Counted from the first letter of the stretch, positions 33,603 through 42,605 are shown. The stretch is 50,390 bases of DNA from Verrucomicrobiia bacterium (GCA_035946615.1 DASYZB010000065.1:1-50390), one strand, 5' to 3'. Program-made: numbers and translations. The notes: a model not told the origin generated them from the letters alone.

Positions 33603-34049
33603 ATGAAGAACACATTGCTTGTTGTAGCTGACTTGGGAGGGTTCAAAGCCTTTAAACTCGAAAATAATCAACTCAACCGCGCGCCGCGCCTGGAATTCCT
33701 CGAGGAATTCGATAACAAGGCCGCCCATGGGCGTTTAGTGGACCGGGTCACTGATTTGGCCGGGCGTTTCCCGCGCCGGACGGGGACCAGCGCCGGCTGC
33801 GCGATGTCGGATGGCGAACGGCACAACATTGAGCTGGAATCGCGCAGACGACTGGTTCGCCAACTGGCCCAGCGTCTCAACACCCTGGCCCGCGGGCAGG
33901 AAATTGAGCGCTGTTTCCTGGCCGCCAGCAGGGAAATCAATCATCAGCTCATCGACGAGCTTGACCCTGCGGTGCGCGCAAAAATAGCCAAAAATGTGCC
34001 TGCGGACCTGACGAAATTGGAGCGAACCGACATCCTAAGCCATTTCTAG
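33603..34049 (+). CDS. baeRF/host-attachment family protein
   Basis: The protein has 148 residues from the ATG at 33603. It begins TLLVVADLGGFKAFKLEN and ends ADLTKLERTDILSHF, the form of the Host_attach/baeRF families (PF10116-like), which share a fold with eRF1 domains. The central part HNIELESRRRLVRQLAQRL is helical. Proteins of this group were first tied to plant attachment in Agrobacterium, but a ribosome- or RNA-related role has been proposed from the fold; neither is settled. Its stop TAG overlaps, on the opposite strand, the stop of the GreA-like gene (shared CTAG). Confidence 0.72.
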   Translation: MKNTLLVVADLGGFKAFKLENNQLNRAPRLEFLEEFDNKAAHGRLVDRVTDLAGRFPRRTGTSAGCAMSDGERHNIELESRRRLVRQLAQRLNTLARGQEIERCFLAASREINHQLIDELDPAVRAKIAKNVPADLTKLERTDILSHF

Positions 34050-35869
34050 ACGGTTGGCTTATAGACCTCGATCGAGTCGATCCGGTGATGATGCTGGACT
34101 CCGTGAACCTCGAACTCGACCTCATCGCCGATCTTGTGATTGAGCAGCGCTTGGGCCATGGGGGATAGATAGCTCACGACCCCTTTATCCGGGTCTGAAT
34201 CCCACGCGCCCAGAATGGTGAAGAGTTCAGGCTGATTGGCCTCCAGATCGGTAGCGCGGACGATCGTCCCGATGCTTGCCACATCCGTGCGCGGGTTGGC
34301 AAAATCCGTCCCGCGCGCTCGAACAAGCTGTGTCTCGAGCTCGGCCTTTTGCTTCATCAGGAGCTTTTGCATCTCCTTGGCGGCTTTGTATTCGTGGTTC
34401 TCACGCAGGTCCCCGTAGCTGCGGGCAATGGCGATTTCCTTGGAATTGGCGGGAATCTTCTTCTCGACCAGTTCGTGATACTCGTTTTTGCGCCGTTCGA
34501 GGCTCTCCCAGGAGACGACCAAGTGTGATTCCTGCTTGGTTTGCTCGCCGGAAATGAGCGACTGGATGGCCGGGTAGCTCTTGACGATACGCGCCAGGAG
34601 CGAACGTTTATCCATGTCATCAAACGACGGAGAGAGCTGCAAGGCCCGAGTGAGGTCCTTGATGATTTCCAGGTCAGCCGACCCGATGAGTTCGACGAGT
34701 AGTTCCTGGTCGTCGAGGATAAAATCGCGCAAGCGGTTCGAGCGCCGCTCGTTGAACTGGTCTCGTTCCATGGCCGTCAGCATGGCGCGGAAGACCTCCG
34801 GCCCCAGGATATCGGCGAAGGAATCGTTGCGGTCTTTGGCCAGCCAGAGCAGCAGTTCGCTGCTGGCGGTGTGCTGGCTTATGAGCCGGGCCAGGGTCTC
34901 CTTGAGCTGGTCCATCTTGCCTTCATGGATGAGCAAGCCGGCAAATTCACGGCAGAGTTTGGCCGAAACCGAATTGAGCGTGTTCTCCAGCACCTGGGGC
35001 CAATGCTCGGGATTGGCAGCTTTGAAGGAATCGAGCGACCGCCGATGTTTGGCGGCAGGCAATTGCTCCATCAAGGCGCCCAGCTTCATGTCCTGTGACC
35101 AGATGGCCGTTGCATCCAGCTCGCCCGGGGTGGGGTCCACGGCGGCGTTGGCGCGAATATCATCCCGCAAGAAAATGGCCTCGAGGGCAACCGCCGGCTG
35201 GGTGCGCTGGTAGCTGGGGATTTCGTTATTGAAGGCCGAGATAACCTCGGTAGCAACAACTTTCTTATCCGACAAATCCTCGGCGTTCTTCAGTACCTCG
35301 CCAGCCACGGCAATACGGGCCTTGAGCCCTTTGGCGTCGCGGAATTCCTGCACCAATCGTTCCTGTAATGAGACTTCCTTTACCTGATAAATAATCGGGT
35401 CGCTCTTTTTAACCGGCACTTGAAAGTGTCCGTCCTTTTTCAATTCCCTTTTGGCAGCCTCCCACCATTTCTTCCAGTCATCGCGAATAATATCCGGCAC
35501 CAGCACCTGCTGGATTTGGTCGGCGGTGGCTTTGCCACCGTAGCTGTTGAGGACGAGCTTGACCAATTCCAGATGGTTGGTGGCGGCCATCTGGCGCAGT
35601 CCCTCCAAATCGGCGGCCTTGCGGGCCAGGATGTGGTCCTTGGAAATGGGCTTGAGGGATTCGGCGGCGAAGGCCAGGTCCATAGTGTGGCCTGCCTTGT
35701 TGGGAAAGTCGATGGTGAATCGAGCAAAAACAGTATCGACGGTCTTGATCCTGCCAAACCCCCAGCTCCGGTGCATGCAAAAGCCGCTATTGGTCAGTTG
35801 CACCAACGCTTCGATATGGTGGCGATCCAGCTTGCCTGCTGTCGCCATTTTCTCGAATTCTTCTTTCAT
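34046..35869 (-). CDS. GreA-like elongation factor with a ~440-residue N-terminal extension
   Basis: The protein has 607 residues, nearly four times normal GreA. The C-terminal 165 residues are a complete GreA: coiled-coil tip GDLRENHEYKAAKEMQ (acidic residues that reach the RNA polymerase active site) near 490-505, and an FKBP-like domain ending VEFEVHGVQHHHRIDSIEV. The first 440 residues are all-helical with a conserved-looking start (NSGFCMHRSWGFGRIKT, about 27-43). Chlamydial GreA proteins also carry long N-terminal extensions, so this is likely a PVC-superphylum form. It rescues backtracked RNA polymerase; the role of the extension is unknown. No second GreA is in the window. Confidence 0.9.
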   Translation of the reverse strand: MKEEFEKMATAGKLDRHHIEALVQLTNSGFCMHRSWGFGRIKTVDTVFARFTIDFPNKAGHTMDLAFAAESLKPISKDHILARKAADLEGLRQMAATNHLELVKLVLNSYGGKATADQIQQVLVPDIIRDDWKKWWEAAKRELKKDGHFQVPVKKSDPIIYQVKEVSLQERLVQEFRDAKGLKARIAVAGEVLKNAEDLSDKKVVATEVISAFNNEIPSYQRTQPAVALEAIFLRDDIRANAAVDPTPGELDATAIWSQDMKLGALMEQLPAAKHRRSLDSFKAANPEHWPQVLENTLNSVSAKLCREFAGLLIHEGKMDQLKETLARLISQHTASSELLLWLAKDRNDSFADILGPEVFRAMLTAMERDQFNERRSNRLRDFILDDQELLVELIGSADLEIIKDLTRALQLSPSFDDMDKRSLLARIVKSYPAIQSLISGEQTKQESHLVVSWESLERRKNEYHELVEKKIPANSKEIAIARSYGDLRENHEYKAAKEMQKLLMKQKAELETQLVRARGTDFANPRTDVASIGTIVRATDLEANQPELFTILGAWDSDPDKGVVSYLSPMAQALLNHKIGDEVEFEVHGVQHHHRIDSIEVYKPTV

Positions 35870-35919
35870 AAAAGGTTCTTAGCGCTCGCGTCCCCCGAGC
35901 AGAATGTCTATTAAAGATT

Positions 35920-37422
35920 GTGAGCGGGGAAAAACCAAGAGAAATTGCGGCTCGGGTCCTGGGGCGCCGGGGTGGGGCAGAGTTCATCGAGGCCCTACTG
36001 GATAGGGCGCTGGCGAAGGCGGGACTGACTGGGCCAGACCGCAGGCTCTGCCAGGAACTGGTTTATGGCGTGGTCCGCTGGCAGGCGACGCTCGATTGGC
36101 TGATAGCCCGTAAAACGGGCGCCCGCACCCAAAAGCCTGCCCTTCAGGACCTCCTCCAGTTGGGGCTCTACCAGGTCTTTTGGCTTGAGAGCATTCCCAA
36201 CCATGCGGCTGTACATGAAACCGTCGAGATGGCCAAACGCGCCGGATTCGGTCCCCAAGCCGGGTTTATCAACGCGGTGCTTCGGGGGTACCTGCGCGAG
36301 TTTGAGCCAACCAGGCAACTGCTGGCAGACCTCAAAGTCACTCAGCCGCATCTGGGCTATTCCCATCCGGAATGGCTGGTAAAGCGTTGGCAACAACGAT
36401 GGGGCGCCGAACAAACGGGACAATTGATGACCTGGAATAATACACCGCCCAAGACATTCGCCCGCGTTAACACTCTGAAAGCTGACGCCGGCAAGCTGGT
36501 GGCCCAATGGCGGGAAGAAGGGGTCGAGTACGATTTCGTGCGCGCCGATTGGCTCGAAGAGAACCTGGTCTTCGAGTTAAAATCCCACCCGCCCCTGGCG
36601 CGGCTGCCCAGTTTTCAACAGGGATTCTTTTATATCCAGGACCCCAGCACGTTGCTGGCTGTGGATGTGTTGCAGCCTCGCCCAGGCGAAGCGGTGCTGG
36701 ACATGTGCGCAGCCCCGGGAGGCAAGTTGACGCACATCGCGCAACAGATGCGTAATGAAGGCCGCCTTGTCGCTCATGATATTTCACGGGAGCGCATCGG
36801 CTTAATCGAGGAGAATTGTGCGCGGCTTGGCGTCAAGCAGGTCGAGACAGTCTGCTCGGGGCCTCAAACCACGCCGAAGGGCGCGTTTACTAAACCGGGC
36901 TTGCCCTATCCGCAGCATCGCAAGAGCAACCTGTACCTGGACGGTCCTCAGGGCCCGATGGACCTGAATCCGGACGATTGCCCGCCCCAAAGCCAGATCT
37001 CGTTGCCTGGTGAAGGGCAACTGGGTTTGGCGGCAGCAGGCCTTTCACGCAAGGGCTTAGGCCCAAGTCCGCAATTCGACCGGGTCCTGGTGGATGCTCC
37101 GTGCTCAAATACCGGCGTGATGCGCCGGCGTGTGGACCTGCGCTGGCGAATCCGGCCAGAGGAAATCACACGGCTAAAGCGGGCGCAGATTGGGTTATTG
37201 CGCCAGGCAGCGCCGCTTCTGAAGCCCGGGGGGACCCTGATTTATAGCACGTGCAGCCTCGAACCGGAGGAAAATGAGGAGGTGGTCGCGGAGTTTTTAG
37301 CCGAGAACCGCGGTTTTCAAATGAACTTAGCCCGTGCGCTCTGGCCCGTCAGGGACCGTGTGGACGGGGCGTATGTGGCAAGAATAGTTGGGCCGGTTGC
37401 CGGCTCTTTTTCCGTGCCATAG
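35920..37422 (+). CDS. rsmB: 16S rRNA m5C967 methyltransferase with an internal insertion
   Basis: The protein has 500 residues from a GTG start (normal is about 430-450). The N-terminal NusB-like RNA-binding domain (RRLCQELVYGVVRWQATLD near 42-60) is followed by a Rossmann methyltransferase: DMCAAPGGK near 262, ISRERIGLIEENCARLG near 288, DAPCSNTGVMRR near 390 (catalytic Cys) and STCSLEPEENEEV near 445 (second Cys). Between VETVCSG (about 310) and FDRVLVDAPC (about 385), where the sequence should run on directly, lies a Pro/Gly/Gln-rich stretch of about 74 residues. It methylates C967 of 16S rRNA. The next gene follows 27 nt later. Confidence 0.92.
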   Translation: MSGEKPREIAARVLGRRGGAEFIEALLDRALAKAGLTGPDRRLCQELVYGVVRWQATLDWLIARKTGARTQKPALQDLLQLGLYQVFWLESIPNHAAVHETVEMAKRAGFGPQAGFINAVLRGYLREFEPTRQLLADLKVTQPHLGYSHPEWLVKRWQQRWGAEQTGQLMTWNNTPPKTFARVNTLKADAGKLVAQWREEGVEYDFVRADWLEENLVFELKSHPPLARLPSFQQGFFYIQDPSTLLAVDVLQPRPGEAVLDMCAAPGGKLTHIAQQMRNEGRLVAHDISRERIGLIEENCARLGVKQVETVCSGPQTTPKGAFTKPGLPYPQHRKSNLYLDGPQGPMDLNPDDCPPQSQISLPGEGQLGLAAAGLSRKGLGPSPQFDRVLVDAPCSNTGVMRRRVDLRWRIRPEEITRLKRAQIGLLRQAAPLLKPGGTLIYSTCSLEPEENEEVVAEFLAENRGFQMNLARALWPVRDRVDGAYVARIVGPVAGSFSVP

Positions 37423-37449
37423 GGCCGCCCGCGCTGTCAAACTGATGTC

Positions 37450-38667
37450 ATGACCGCGACAGCCGGCATCATTCACACAGTGCTTACCCTGGTGCTGTTT
37501 GCTGGGCTGCTGGGCTGGCTGGTGTTTGTTTCCATCAAAACCGCCGATGACCCGGCGCGGATGGTTTTTAAATGGGTCATTACCATTCCGATTGTGGCTT
37601 ATATGATTTGGGTGGTGGCGCCCTTGGTCGCCCGGGGAGGTTATTCAGGCGCTTTTGGTGGCATTCCCATGGCCGCAATCTGCGGGTTGGCATTGGCCAT
37701 TATCTGGCGCAGAAGCATCGCCGAGATTGTCGCCAATCCGCTGTCCCACCTCTACGACGGGGGCAACGTGCCGCCCGAGCCGCGCCCGGCCTATTCGACT
37801 GCCCAGGCACGGCAGAAGTCGGGCAAATACCTCGAGGCAATCGCCGAGGTTCGCAAGCAACTCGAAAAGTTCCCGACTGATTTCGAGGGCCACATGCTCC
37901 TGGCCCAGATTCAAGCGGAGGATTTGAAAGACCTCCCCGGGGCTGAGCTAACGATTCAGCGCCTTTGCTCGCAGCCAGGTCATGCCCCGGCTAACATTAC
38001 TTTCGCCCTGCTTTCCCTGGCCGATTGGCAGCTCCAGGTGGCTCAGGATCGGGAGGCCGCTCAGCGCGCCCTCGAACAAATCCTCACGCTGCTGCCGGAT
38101 TCAGAATTTGCTCTCACCGCCGCGCAAAGAATCGCCCACCTGACCAGCCCGGAAATGCTGCGGGAACGCAACGAAGAGAAGAAATATGCGCTGGCAGAAG
38201 GGATTCAGAACGTGGGCCTGGCAAAGAACCTGAAATCACTTCAGCCAATCGAGAAGGACCCGAGCCAGGCGGCGCTCGATTATGTCCAACACCTCGAGGA
38301 ACACCCGTTGGACAGCGAGGCGCGGGAGAAACTGGCCATTCTTTACGCCGACCATTACCATCGCCTGGATTTGGCAACGGACCAGTTGGAGCAGATGATC
38401 CAGCAACCCAATCAACCCGCCAAACTCGTGACGCGCTGGCTCAATTTGCTGGCGGACCTGCAAATCCGTTGCGGAGCCGATTATGACACCATCCGCTCGA
38501 GCCTCGAACGCATCGTCGAACGCGGACCGAACCTGGCCCCAGCCGAAAATGCGCGCAACCGCATTAGCCTGCTCAAGCTCGAACTAAAGGGAAAACAGAA
38601 AACGGATTCTGTAAAGATGGGCACTTACGAGCAGAACATCGGATTAAAACGCGGCACAAGACCTTAG
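37450..38667 (+). CDS. Membrane-anchored TPR protein
   Basis: The protein has 405 residues. Two or three hydrophobic spans (about 9-27, 42-60, 70-86) precede a cytoplasmic or periplasmic helical repeat region (110-390) with TPR-like units such as ARQKSGKYLEAIAEVRKQLE, GHMLLAQIQAEDLKDLPGAE and AALDYVQHLEEHPLDSEARE. It has no catalytic domain. It is 27 nt downstream of rsmB and probably co-transcribed. Scaffold or assembly functions are typical of the class, but none is indicated here. A family B palindrome follows its stop within 17 nt. Confidence 0.82.
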   Translation: MTATAGIIHTVLTLVLFAGLLGWLVFVSIKTADDPARMVFKWVITIPIVAYMIWVVAPLVARGGYSGAFGGIPMAAICGLALAIIWRRSIAEIVANPLSHLYDGGNVPPEPRPAYSTAQARQKSGKYLEAIAEVRKQLEKFPTDFEGHMLLAQIQAEDLKDLPGAELTIQRLCSQPGHAPANITFALLSLADWQLQVAQDREAAQRALEQILTLLPDSEFALTAAQRIAHLTSPEMLRERNEEKKYALAEGIQNVGLAKNLKSLQPIEKDPSQAALDYVQHLEEHPLDSEAREKLAILYADHYHRLDLATDQLEQMIQQPNQPAKLVTRWLNLLADLQIRCGADYDTIRSSLERIVERGPNLAPAENARNRISLLKLELKGKQKTDSVKMGTYEQNIGLKRGTRP

Positions 38668-38683
38668 TGGGTGTTTTGAAATC

Positions 38684-38792
38684 GTAGCAGCCGACGCCAG
38701 GAGGCTCTGATTTCAGCCCTGAGTTTCACCGGGCCGAGCCAGCGTGTTGACCAACAGAAGAAGGATCAGAGCCTCCTGGCGTCGGCTGCTAC
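38684..38792. repeat. 109-nt palindromic element, family B copy 2
   Basis: Arms 38684-38711 and 38765-38792 are perfect 28-bp inverted repeats (starting GTAGCAGCCGACGCCAGGAG). Length and arm pattern match 11817-11925. The right arm contains the stop codon (TAG, 38789-38791) of queG on the minus strand. The element also lies just after the TPR gene's stop, between two convergent genes, so it could end transcription of both as a hairpin. Confidence 0.85.
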
Positions 38793-39871
38793 GGACCAGG
38801 GCGAGAGCGGATTTGTTCTATTGCCCAGTGGGCGTGTTCGGCGATAAGCGGCTCCTGGTCATTCGCCGCCTGCTGCAACGCGGGAAGGGCGCTCGCGTCG
38901 CCCGTATTGCCCAGCGCCACACAAACATTTCTCTGCAAACCGCGCCGGCGCGCGCGAGCGATGGGAGTGGCGCCAAAACGTTTTTTGAAACCGGCCTCAT
39001 CCAGCGCCAGCAACTCCAACAGGTTCGGCCGCTCGAGACCGACTTGCGCAGACGCGCGCATCAAATGGCCTTGATGCGCAAATCGGTTCCAGGGACAAGC
39101 GGCGAGACAATCGTCGCAACCATAAATCCGGTTGCCGATCGCCGGGCGCAACTCGATGGGGATTGGCCCCTTCAATTCGATTGTCAGATAGGAGATGCAG
39201 CGGCGGGCATCCAATCGGAATGGGGCTGTTATGGCCGCAGTAGGGCAGGCGCTCATGCAACGCGTGCAGGAGCCGCAGTGGTTTCTCTCGGGCGCGTCCG
39301 GTTCGAGTTCAAGCGTGGTGAGGATTTCAGCGAGAAAAATCCAGTTCCCAAGCCGGCGGCTGATGAGGTTGGTGTGCTTGCCGATAAAACCCAGGCCGGC
39401 GCGCTGGGCGTAGTCCCGTTCCAACACCGGGCCGGTATCCACATACCATAACGAGCGCGTGCGCGGTCCACCGAGGTCATTGAGGAATTCAGTGAGGGCC
39501 CGAAGCGGTTTGCGCAGCACCTGGTGGTAATCGGCATAACGCGCGTAGCGCGCCACCACGCCCGCAGGCAGGTGCGCACTTATCCCTGAGCCTGCTCCCT
39601 TACTGGGAGAACCGTGGGATGGACTCCCGTTGCTTACCATCGCGGGCGAAGCGTAAGAGGCTGCCAAAGTGATGATGCTCCTGGCTCCGGGCAGGACTTT
39701 TTGCGGATCGAACCGCTTTGCGGCATTGCGTTCGAGGTAAAGCATCTCGCCATGGCGCTCTTGGGATAACCAGCTTTGCAATCTGGCCGCAGACTCGGGC
39801 GGGTGCGCCGTGGTGACCCGGCAATCATCGAACCCCAACTCCCGTGCGCGCTGCCGAAGACCGCTTTTCAT
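38789..39871 (-). CDS. queG: Epoxyqueuosine reductase
   Basis: The protein has 360 residues. It has the QueG N-terminal cobalamin-binding region (ITLAASY, RYARYADYH, and the VDTGPVLERDYAQRAGLGFIGKHTNL stretch near 145-170), then two 4Fe-4S clusters CGSCTRCMSACP near 197 and YGCDDCLAACPWN near 250, and a C-terminal HEAT-like tail RGLQRNVCVALGN. It makes the last step of queuosine biosynthesis in tRNA. Its ATG overlaps the aroK stop (ATGA). An unusual Ser/Gly-rich stretch SNGSPSHGSPSKGAGSG lies near 80-96. Its stop codon is provided by a palindromic repeat. Confidence 0.95.
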   Translation of the reverse strand: MKSGLRQRARELGFDDCRVTTAHPPESAARLQSWLSQERHGEMLYLERNAAKRFDPQKVLPGARSIITLAASYASPAMVSNGSPSHGSPSKGAGSGISAHLPAGVVARYARYADYHQVLRKPLRALTEFLNDLGGPRTRSLWYVDTGPVLERDYAQRAGLGFIGKHTNLISRRLGNWIFLAEILTTLELEPDAPERNHCGSCTRCMSACPTAAITAPFRLDARRCISYLTIELKGPIPIELRPAIGNRIYGCDDCLAACPWNRFAHQGHLMRASAQVGLERPNLLELLALDEAGFKKRFGATPIARARRRGLQRNVCVALGNTGDASALPALQQAANDQEPLIAEHAHWAIEQIRSRPGP

Positions 39872-40407
39872 CGATAGGCCGCCTGCGCCATGTGAAACTG
39901 GTGTATGACCTGTGTCGCCACTTCCCGCACGGTGCGCAACTCGGTATTCACGAGCACATCGGCCTGACGATAATATGGCTCACGCTCGGCCAGCAGGCTG
40001 CGAATTTTTTCAAGCGGGTCCGCTCCATGCAACAGGGGCCGGTGATCGTGGTCGCGGACGCGCTCGAAGATGGCTTCGGCTGAGGCCCACAAACAGACGA
40101 CCAGCGAATGACTCTTGAGGCTCGTCAGATTGCTCGGGGTTGCCGGCAGACCGCCTCCGGTCGAGATGACCGTTTTGGTGCGCTTTGCCACGTCCTGGAC
40201 GATGCGCCGCTCCCAGTCGCGAAAGGCAGGTTCACCATCTTGTTGGAAAATATTGGCCACAGACTTGCCGGCCCAGGCCTCAATGACCTGATCGGTGTCA
40301 AGGTATGTGAAATGCAAGTGAGAGGCAACCAGCCGGCCCACAGAAGATTTGCCGGTCCCCATGAAGCCAATCAACGCGAGATTGTGGATTGGCCGGGTGC
40401 TGTTCAC
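39868..40407 (-). CDS. aroK: Shikimate kinase
   Basis: The protein has 179 residues from a GTG start. P-loop GFMGTGKSSVG (residues 14-24), substrate-binding DTDQVIE near 38, GEPAFRDWE near 58, TGGGLPA near 83, lid RDHDHRPLLHGADPLEKI near 118, and EREPYYRQAD near 140. It phosphorylates shikimate in the chorismate pathway. It shares an ATGA overlap with queG downstream, so they are translationally coupled, an unusual pair with no known metabolic link. thiD lies 54 nt upstream on the same strand. Confidence 0.95.
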   Translation of the reverse strand: MNSTRPIHNLALIGFMGTGKSSVGRLVASHLHFTYLDTDQVIEAWAGKSVANIFQQDGEPAFRDWERRIVQDVAKRTKTVISTGGGLPATPSNLTSLKSHSLVVCLWASAEAIFERVRDHDHRPLLHGADPLEKIRSLLAEREPYYRQADVLVNTELRTVREVATQVIHQFHMAQAAYR

Positions 40408-40460
40408 ACTCTGGATTAGCGGATTTTGGCGCGATTAGCACGTGGATTTTGCCTGGTCTT

Positions 40461-41255
40461 TCAGAAGCCCTCCCAATGGAGCACCCAATGCCCTGCCACT
40501 CTCCTGCTTTTCGCGATAGCTTTAGTAATAAACCCTTTGGCCTTGGTAACGGCTTGCACCATCCCCAGGCCACGTGCCAAATAGGCCGTCACCGCTGCCG
40601 AGTAGGTGCACCCGGTGCCGTGCGTGAGCACACCCCGCACCAACGGGGCGCTGAGAAGCAGTTCCTGGCGACCGTCGTAAAAGATGTCCATGGCGTCCCG
40701 GCCTCGACGCAAATGGCCGCCTTTGACAAGAACCGCGCAGCCAAAGCGGGAATGCAGTTGCCTGGCCGCGGTGCGCAGGTCTTCAGGCGAACGCAGCCGT
40801 TCTCCCACGAGGACTTCCGCTTCGTGCAGGTTGGGCGTGACCAACGCCGCCAAGGGCAGCAACTCGTCGCAAAGGGCGCGGACCGCGCTGGGCCTGATCA
40901 AGGGTCTGCCGCTGGTCGAAATCATAACCGGATCGACCACCAGCGGGATGGGATGCCGCGCCAGAAATTCGGCTATTATTCGAACAATGGCGGCTGAGTA
41001 GAGCATTCCGGTTTTGGCAGCGGCCGGGTGCAAGTCATTGATGACTGCCTTGAGTTGTTGCTGAAGGATGACCGTGCTGCAAGGCTGGATGCCCAGGATG
41101 CCACGAGGCGATTGGGCGGTGAGGCAGGTAATGGCGCAAGTTCCATGCACGCCCAGGGCGGCAAACGTTTTCAAATCCGCCTGGATTCCGGCGCCGCCGC
41201 CGCTATCGGACCCGGCGATGGTCAGGGCTGCGCGCATATTTCGGGAAGAGGGCAT
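40461..41255 (-). CDS. thiD: Hydroxymethylpyrimidine/phosphomethylpyrimidine kinase
   Basis: The protein has 264 residues, standard length. Motifs: [20 protein letters not shown] near 12-31, [19 protein letters not shown] near 80, [11 protein letters not shown] near 105, [10 protein letters not shown] near 138, VLVKGGHL near 172 and the anion-hole [13 protein letters not shown] near 212-225. It phosphorylates HMP and HMP-P in thiamine synthesis. I saw no TPP riboswitch in the short upstream gap. It is first in a likely thiD-aroK-queG operon. Confidence 0.95.
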   Translation of the reverse strand: MPSSRNMRAALTIAGSDSGGGAGIQADLKTFAALGVHGTCAITCLTAQSPRGILGIQPCSTVILQQQLKAVINDLHPAAAKTGMLYSAAIVRIIAEFLARHPIPLVVDPVMISTSGRPLIRPSAVRALCDELLPLAALVTPNLHEAEVLVGERLRSPEDLRTAARQLHSRFGCAVLVKGGHLRRGRDAMDIFYDGRQELLLSAPLVRGVLTHGTGCTYSAAVTAYLARGLGMVQAVTKAKGFITKAIAKSRRVAGHWVLHWEGF

Positions 41256-41368
41256 CAGGAGTTCAGGCTACCATGAACGATGACGGAGGAAAGGCAAACC
41301 AAAAGCCTGAACTCTCCCTTGAATTCCCTCCTCCACAAGCGGATGATGGACAGGACTAAAGAATAGCC

Positions 41369-42034
41369 GTGAAAAGGCCCCTGTATATCGGTCTAGGTCT
41401 CCTGGGAACCATAATCCTGGGTGGCCTTTTGGCGTCTGTCCCCCATTCCAGCCGCCCAACTTACCAGGGCAAGACCGTAACCGAATGGGCATTACTTGCC
41501 TACAGCGGTGATGGAAGGGCAGCTCTCGAATTGAAGGCGCTCGGATCAAATGTTGTCCCCGAGTTGGTCCAGATGCTGGATGCGAAAGACCCGGTGATTG
41601 AAAAAGAGATGTGGGATTTGCAGCCAAAAATACCGCACCCATTTCGGTCCATGGCGCATGTCAAGGCGCCTCAGGCAGCGGCAATGCGCGGGGCAGGGGC
41701 GCGGTCGTTGGGCATCCTGGGCCCCGCTGCTGGCGCGGCGGTCGCTGCCCTCGGTAAAGCGCTCTGCGGCAATGATCACCAACTCCGGTGGGACGCCTCG
41801 GCGGCGCTGGGAAGGATTGGCAAGAAATCCGTGCCGGTCTTGACGGAGGCGCTAAAGGGTCAGGACCCGGATGTGCGGCGGGCGTCTGTCTATGCGCTCG
41901 CCGAGATAGGGACACAAGCTGAGGCCTCGCTGCCCACGCTGGCCAAATTGCTCAACGATCCGGACGCGAACGTGCGAGCCGCAGCGGCCTACAGTATGCA
42001 CCAGATAACCGGGCCGCACATCCTGGCCAATTGA
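41369..42034 (+). CDS. HEAT-repeat protein with N-terminal membrane anchor
   Basis: The protein has 221 residues from a GTG start. One hydrophobic segment near 6-22 (IGLGLLGTIILGGLLA), then HEAT repeats: LGPAAGAAVAALGKALCGND, WDASAALGRIGKKSVPVLTE, VRRASVYALAEIGTQAEASL and VRAAAAYSMHQITG (about 110-215). An earlier segment YQGKTVTEWALLAY is common in Verrucomicrobiota HEAT proteins of this shape. Probably an exported or anchored protein-interaction module. Diverges from thiD. Confidence 0.8.
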   Translation: MKRPLYIGLGLLGTIILGGLLASVPHSSRPTYQGKTVTEWALLAYSGDGRAALELKALGSNVVPELVQMLDAKDPVIEKEMWDLQPKIPHPFRSMAHVKAPQAAAMRGAGARSLGILGPAAGAAVAALGKALCGNDHQLRWDASAALGRIGKKSVPVLTEALKGQDPDVRRASVYALAEIGTQAEASLPTLAKLLNDPDANVRAAAAYSMHQITGPHILAN

Positions 42035-42039
42035 TTTGA

Positions 42040-42447
42040 TTATTTCGACCCCGAATCCAGGGCCTTATAGGCCTTGGCAATGCCATCGTCGATCGAGCTT
42101 GAATGGCTTTCGTGCGGGTATTTTTGCCGGTAAGCACGAAACTCCTGAATGATCTTTAAAAGCTGGGGATTTCCCTCCGCAGCCGGTTGGGCGGCGAGAG
42201 CAGCGCCTAACTTGGCAACGTCGGCGTCGAGGTGATTCTCCATGAGTGACATCGCTTCGGCGGTTTTGCCTGCTCGCAATTGATTCAAATAGGAAATTGT
42301 GACACTGGCCTGCTGCGCCCACAGCAGGGTTGTCATCGTGGTTTGGGCAGGCGCTTGCGCATCGGTACTGGTGTTGAGCAGCAAACCTACCAGGACACCG
42401 CAGCCAAAGAGCATTGAGGCAAGTCCCAAAGGGAGTTTTCGTTTCAT
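42040..42447 (-). CDS. Small exported protein of unknown function
   Basis: The protein has 135 residues from the ATG at 42447 (an ATG four codons earlier is also possible). A signal peptide or anchor (LASMLFGCGVLVGLLLNTSTDAQA) is followed by a helical domain with LLWAQQASVTISYLNQLRAGK and EFRAYRQKYPHESHSSSIDDG. No family is recognised. It converges on the HEAT gene with 5 nt between stops, and no palindromic repeat separates them. Confidence 0.65.
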   Translation of the reverse strand: MKRKLPLGLASMLFGCGVLVGLLLNTSTDAQAPAQTTMTTLLWAQQASVTISYLNQLRAGKTAEAMSLMENHLDADVAKLGAALAAQPAAEGNPQLLKIIQEFRAYRQKYPHESHSSSIDDGIAKAYKALDSGSK

Positions 42448-42605
42448 AAAAATAGCCATTTCGGTTTAGCAATCCATTTCAGCTTAGTCCACCCCATCGA
42501 GCAGGCTCGCTTATTAGAAAGGAGTGTAGTTTCCCATTCCTCGACTGTCAATTACAACACGGCAGCTTGCCGGCGAGAGCCGAATTGGTCAGCATCCCAG
42601 TCCTG

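Noticed and set aside
41256-41368. Possible TPP riboswitch upstream of thiD
   Set aside because: The 113-nt gap shows none of the conserved TPP-aptamer motifs and is shared with the divergent HEAT gene.
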